Assembly (NCBI GenBank): GCA_017305715.1
Contig: JAFKKG010000010.1
Span: 186,001-250,000 of the forward strand
Length of the DNA stretch: 64,000 nt
Source of the DNA: Hyphomicrobiales bacterium
Lineage (GTDB): Bacteria; Pseudomonadota; Alphaproteobacteria; Rhizobiales; Xanthobacteraceae
Direction: 5' to 3'
The notes under the pieces were generated by a model. That model did not search any database. It was not told the origin of the DNA and was given only the letters and a program-made list of their open reading frames with translations. Both the position numbers and the translations under genes were made by a program. Shown here one piece after another: positions 61,170 through 64,000 of the stretch (its first letter is position 1; each line of letters opens with the position of its first letter).

Positions 61170-61949
61170 CCTACCCCCGACACCGACTTGCTTTACGAGG
61201 TCCGCGACGGCATCGGCCGGATCGTCTTCAACCGGCCGCAGGCGAGAAACTCCCTGACTTTCGGCATGTATGAGCGACTGGCTGCGATATGCGAAGCCGC
61301 GGCCGGTGACCGCACCCTCAAGGTGCTGATCCTCAGCGGCGCGGGCGACAAGGCCTTCGCGGCCGGCACCGACATCAATCAGTTTCGCGCATTCAACACC
61401 CCGCAGGATGCCATCGGCTACGAAACCCGGATCGATCGCGTGCTGACCACGCTCGAGCAATGCCGGGTGCCGACCATTGCGGCGATCAACGGCGCGTGCA
61501 CCGGCGGCGGCGCCGCCATCGCCGCGTGCTGCGACCTTCGCATCGGCACCCGAACCGCCAAATTCGGGTTTCCGATCGCGCGCACCCTCGGCAACTGCCT
61601 GTCGGCATCCAGCATCGGCCGGCTCTCGGGCCTGATCGGGGCAACGCGGCTCAAGGAGATCATCTTTACCGCGCGCCTGATCGAAGCCGAAGAAGCCGCC
61701 GACATCGCCTTGCTGCACGAAGTGGTGGATGATCTTTCCGCCCTCGAACGACGGGCCGATGAACTGGCGCGGCTTATCGCCGGCCATGCGCCCCTGACGC
61801 TGCAAGCCACCAAGCAGTCACTGCTGCGCGCGCAGCCGAAGCCGGCCGAAGACGAAGACCTGATCCTGATGTGCTATCAAAGCCGGGATTTCCGTGAAGG
61901 CATGGACGCCTTTCTCAACAAGCGCCAGCCGCAATGGACTGGCGACTGA
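61158..61949 (+). CDS. Crotonase (enoyl-CoA hydratase/isomerase superfamily) without the classical Glu pair
   Basis: A 263-residue crotonase fold acting on an acyl-CoA. Seen: GRIVFNRPQARNSLT, the oxyanion segment KAFAAGTDINQF (AGxD type), a second oxyanion strand INGACTGGGAAIAACCDLRI, and AKFGFPIARTLGN. In enoyl-CoA hydratases the two catalytic Glu follow GGG-x and FG-x-P; here these are Ala120 and Ile140. Hydration by the usual mechanism is therefore unlikely; isomerase, lyase or thioester hydrolysis roles are open. ATG 61158 overlaps operator-like site 3. It is followed after 40 nt by the CoA-transferase. Confidence 0.9.
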   Translation: MNAKPTPDTDLLYEVRDGIGRIVFNRPQARNSLTFGMYERLAAICEAAAGDRTLKVLILSGAGDKAFAAGTDINQFRAFNTPQDAIGYETRIDRVLTTLEQCRVPTIAAINGACTGGGAAIAACCDLRIGTRTAKFGFPIARTLGNCLSASSIGRLSGLIGATRLKEIIFTARLIEAEEAADIALLHEVVDDLSALERRADELARLIAGHAPLTLQATKQSLLRAQPKPAEDEDLILMCYQSRDFREGMDAFLNKRQPQWTGD

Positions 61950-61989
61950 TCGCATCAAGCGCAAGAACAACAACATCGCGGGAGAAACC

Positions 61990-63210
61990 ATGGGCCCCCT
62001 GAGTGGATTGAAGGTTGTCGATCTGACGCACGTCATGGCGGGCCCGACCTGCACGCTGATGCTCGCCGACATGGGCGCCGACGTCATCAAGATCGAGAAG
62101 ATTCCCGCCGGCGACGACACCCGCTACATGGTTCCTCCAAAAATCGGCGATGTGGCGGCCTCATTCCTGATGATGAACCGCAACAAGAAGGGGATTGCGC
62201 TCGATCTGAAGACACCGGGGGGCGCCAAGGTGCTGCGGCGCCTGATCGGGTCGGCGGACGTGCTGGTCGAAAACTTCGGCCCCGGGGTGATGGACAAGCT
62301 CGGTTTTGGTTACGCCGATATCAGGAAGGCGCACCCCGCCCTGATCTACTGCTCGCTGTCCGGCTTCGGACGCACCGGCCCCTACAAGCACCGGCGCGGC
62401 TTCGATCTGGTGGCGCAGGCGATGAGCGGCATCATGAGTTTCACCGGGGAACGGCCTGACGGACCTCCGGTCAAATGCGGCGCGCCGCTGTCGGACATCA
62501 CGGCCGGCATTCTCGCGGCCATGGGCATTCTCGCCGCCTATGCGCACCGCCTCAAAACCGGCGAGGGACAATGGGTCGAAACCTCCTTGTTCGAGGCGGC
62601 CCTCGTCCAGACCTACTGGCAGGCCGCCATAGCGATGGCCACCGGCGTGGCGCCGAAGGCGATGGGCTCGGCCCATCCGCTCAATGCGCCCTACCAGGCG
62701 TTCGAAACCGCCGACAAATGGATCGTGGTCGGCGGCGCCAATCAAAAGCACTGGGGGCGTACGCTGGAAGTGCTTGGCGCGACCGAACTGGCGCAGGATC
62801 CACGTTTCAAGACCGGCGCCGACCGGATGGGACATTTGAAGGAACTGGAAGCCGTGCTCACGACACGCTTCAAGACCCGGCCCGCTGAATATTGGCTGGC
62901 GACGCTCGAAGAGGCCGGCGTGCCCTGCGGACCCGTCAACGACATGTTGCAGGCGCTTGCCGACCCGCAGACGATCGCCCGCGAGATGGTGGTCGAGGTC
63001 GAACACTCCACGCTCGGCCAGGTGAAGACGATCGGATTGCCCATAAAATTCTCGCAGACGCCGGGCAAGGTCCGGTCGGGCGCGCCGCTCTACGGCGAGC
63101 ACACCCGTGCGATCCTGGCCGCTTACGGTTTTGACGCCGACGAAATTGCAGCGCTTCGCAAGGAAGGCGCGATTGCCGCGCCGGAGTTTGCCGGGGATGA
63201 AGTGGGCTGA
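61990..63210 (+). CDS. CaiB/BaiF-family (class III) CoA-transferase
   Basis: Transfers CoA between carboxylic acids, 406 residues from ATG 61990 with GGGAGA upstream. Seen: the N-terminal LKVVDLTHVMAGPTCTLMLADMGADVIKIE, MMNRNKKGIALDLKTPGG, LIYCSLSGFGRTGPY, and the active-site Asp in RRGFDLVAQAMSGIM. The late QWVETSLFEAAL and GVPCGPVNDM segments are family-typical. With the crotonase before and a Bug binding protein after, it forms a carboxylate uptake and CoA-activation unit under the GntR regulator. Confidence 0.95.
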   Translation: MGPLSGLKVVDLTHVMAGPTCTLMLADMGADVIKIEKIPAGDDTRYMVPPKIGDVAASFLMMNRNKKGIALDLKTPGGAKVLRRLIGSADVLVENFGPGVMDKLGFGYADIRKAHPALIYCSLSGFGRTGPYKHRRGFDLVAQAMSGIMSFTGERPDGPPVKCGAPLSDITAGILAAMGILAAYAHRLKTGEGQWVETSLFEAALVQTYWQAAIAMATGVAPKAMGSAHPLNAPYQAFETADKWIVVGGANQKHWGRTLEVLGATELAQDPRFKTGADRMGHLKELEAVLTTRFKTRPAEYWLATLEEAGVPCGPVNDMLQALADPQTIAREMVVEVEHSTLGQVKTIGLPIKFSQTPGKVRSGAPLYGEHTRAILAAYGFDADEIAALRKEGAIAAPEFAGDEVG

Positions 63211-63277
63211 CGCGAAAGTCCAGCACAACGCCACGCCTAAGAAGAACAAGAAGCAAAAAGATACATGGGAGGACTAG

Positions 63278-64000
63278 ATGTCTCGGAAACCGACTTTCGC
63301 AGCGATCGCCTTCGGTCTCGCCATCGGCTTTGCGGGCGCGGCCCATGCCGCGTGGCAACCGGCCAAGCCGATCGAATTCATTGCAACGGCAGGCCCGGGC
63401 GGCGGCACCGACAATTTCGCGCGTGCGGTCCAGAACATCATCACCAAATATAAGCTGGTCGACCAACCCATCGTCGTCGTCAACAAGGCCGGCGGCAGCG
63501 GCGCCGAAGGCTATACTTACGCCAAGGCGATGGCAGCCGATCCCTACAAGGTCGTGTTCGGCACCTCGAACGCCTGGAGCCAGCCGTTGGTCTCCAAGGT
63601 CGCCTATAACTATACCGACCTGACGCCGATCGCCGCGATGGTGCAGGACGAATTCCTGCTCTGGGTGAAGCAGGATGCGCCCTACCAGAACGTACAGGAT
63701 TTTCTCAAGGCCGTTGCCGCCAAGGGACCGGGCGATTTCAAGATGGGGGGCGCGCAGTCAAAGGACACCGACGAAACCCTCACCCGGTTGATCGACAAGG
63801 CGGCCAAGGTGAAGTTCGTCTACATTCCTTTCAAGAGCGGTGCCGAAGCCGCGGTGCAGCTGGCCGGCGGCCATATCGACGCCCACGTCAACAATCCCAG
63901 CGAAAGCATCGGACAGTGGAAGGGCAGCACCCAGCGCCCGCTTTGCGCCTTCAGCCCGCAGCGCCTGCCGGACGGACCCAAGGTCACGGCAACGCAGAAC
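63278..64000 (+). CDS. Bug-family tripartite tricarboxylate transporter binding protein (partial, C-terminus beyond window)
   Basis: The first 241 residues of a periplasmic carboxylate-binding protein: signal FAAIAFGLAIGFAGAAHA, then AWQPAKPIEFIATAGPGGGTDNFAR (the Bug N-terminal beta strand and loop), VVVNKAGGSGAEGY, VYIPFKSGAEAAVQLAGGHIDAHVNNPSE. GGAGG lies 6 nt before ATG 63278. The gap from the CoA-transferase is 67 nt with no terminator seen, so it probably belongs to the crotonase operon. Permease genes, if any, would lie beyond the window. Confidence 0.93.
   Translation, partial: MSRKPTFAAIAFGLAIGFAGAAHAAWQPAKPIEFIATAGPGGGTDNFARAVQNIITKYKLVDQPIVVVNKAGGSGAEGYTYAKAMAADPYKVVFGTSNAWSQPLVSKVAYNYTDLTPIAAMVQDEFLLWVKQDAPYQNVQDFLKAVAAKGPGDFKMGGAQSKDTDETLTRLIDKAAKVKFVYIPFKSGAEAAVQLAGGHIDAHVNNPSESIGQWKGSTQRPLCAFSPQRLPDGPKVTATQN

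Overview
The window is GC-rich, densely coding alphaproteobacterial chromosome. Gene content and dispersed palindromes fit Bradyrhizobium or a close relative (Nitrobacteraceae). The pointers are many ABC importers, several orphan tripartite-tricarboxylate (Bug) binding proteins, a Liv-type importer followed by an acyl-CoA ligase, a FecR/VCBS giant secreted protein, DUF1236 and DUF3551 proteins, and the non-coding repeat block at 50.6-51.2 kb. This assignment is inference from family knowledge. No rRNA, tRNA, CRISPR array, prophage or symbiosis gene was seen.

Layout. 0-3 kb: type I secretion pair (HlyD adaptor, cut by the window edge, and ABC exporter). 3.1-6.1 kb: thioesterase divergent from a LysR regulator, then small envelope or stress proteins. 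6.1-15.5 kb: a seven-gene peptide-type ABC importer operon with an embedded amidase and a small AtzG/GatC-like partner, and a second binding protein transcribed divergently. 15.5-24.4 kb: CHASE2 nucleotide cyclase, a 1739-residue FecR/VCBS type I secretion substrate, and a divergent LapG-like cysteine protease. 24.4-27.8 kb: a decapitated serine hydrolase, a possible IS scrap, and a PQQ alcohol dehydrogenase. 27.8-34.7 kb: complete Liv-type importer plus acyl-CoA ligase. 35-37.3 kb: ABC-2 exporter pair. 37.3-48.3 kb: mixed catabolic genes: two Bug proteins, a tandem alpha/beta hydrolase pair, metallo-beta-lactamase-fold and amidohydrolase enzymes, M29 aminopeptidase, TauE/SafE permease, PcaB-like lyase and SDR. 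48.3-50.4 kb: DEAD-box helicase with a long charged tail. 50.4-52.8 kb: repeats, a Tag-like glycosylase, and a VapB antitoxin with a beheaded VapC. 52.8-55.1 kb: MscS-type channel. 55.3-60.1 kb: ferric-siderophore uptake (TonB receptor, PepSY protein, small membrane protein, AraC regulator). 60.4-64 kb: GntR/FadR regulator divergent from a crotonase - CoA-transferase - Bug operon, with repeated operator-like sites between them.

Most interesting points. (1) The FecR/VCBS secreted giant, CHASE2 cyclase and LapG-like protease form a compact module resembling Lap adhesin control, but with a cyclase rather than LapD beside it. (2) The amidase of the peptide importer operon has an overlapping 65-codon partner of AtzG type. 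(3) One of two tandem alpha/beta hydrolases carries Asn in place of the nucleophilic Asp. (4) The crotonase lacks both classical hydratase glutamates and lies behind three copies of a TGAATGCAAAA site. (5) VapC is cut after about 28 codons and fused out of family, leaving an apparently orphan antitoxin with an intact palindromic operator.
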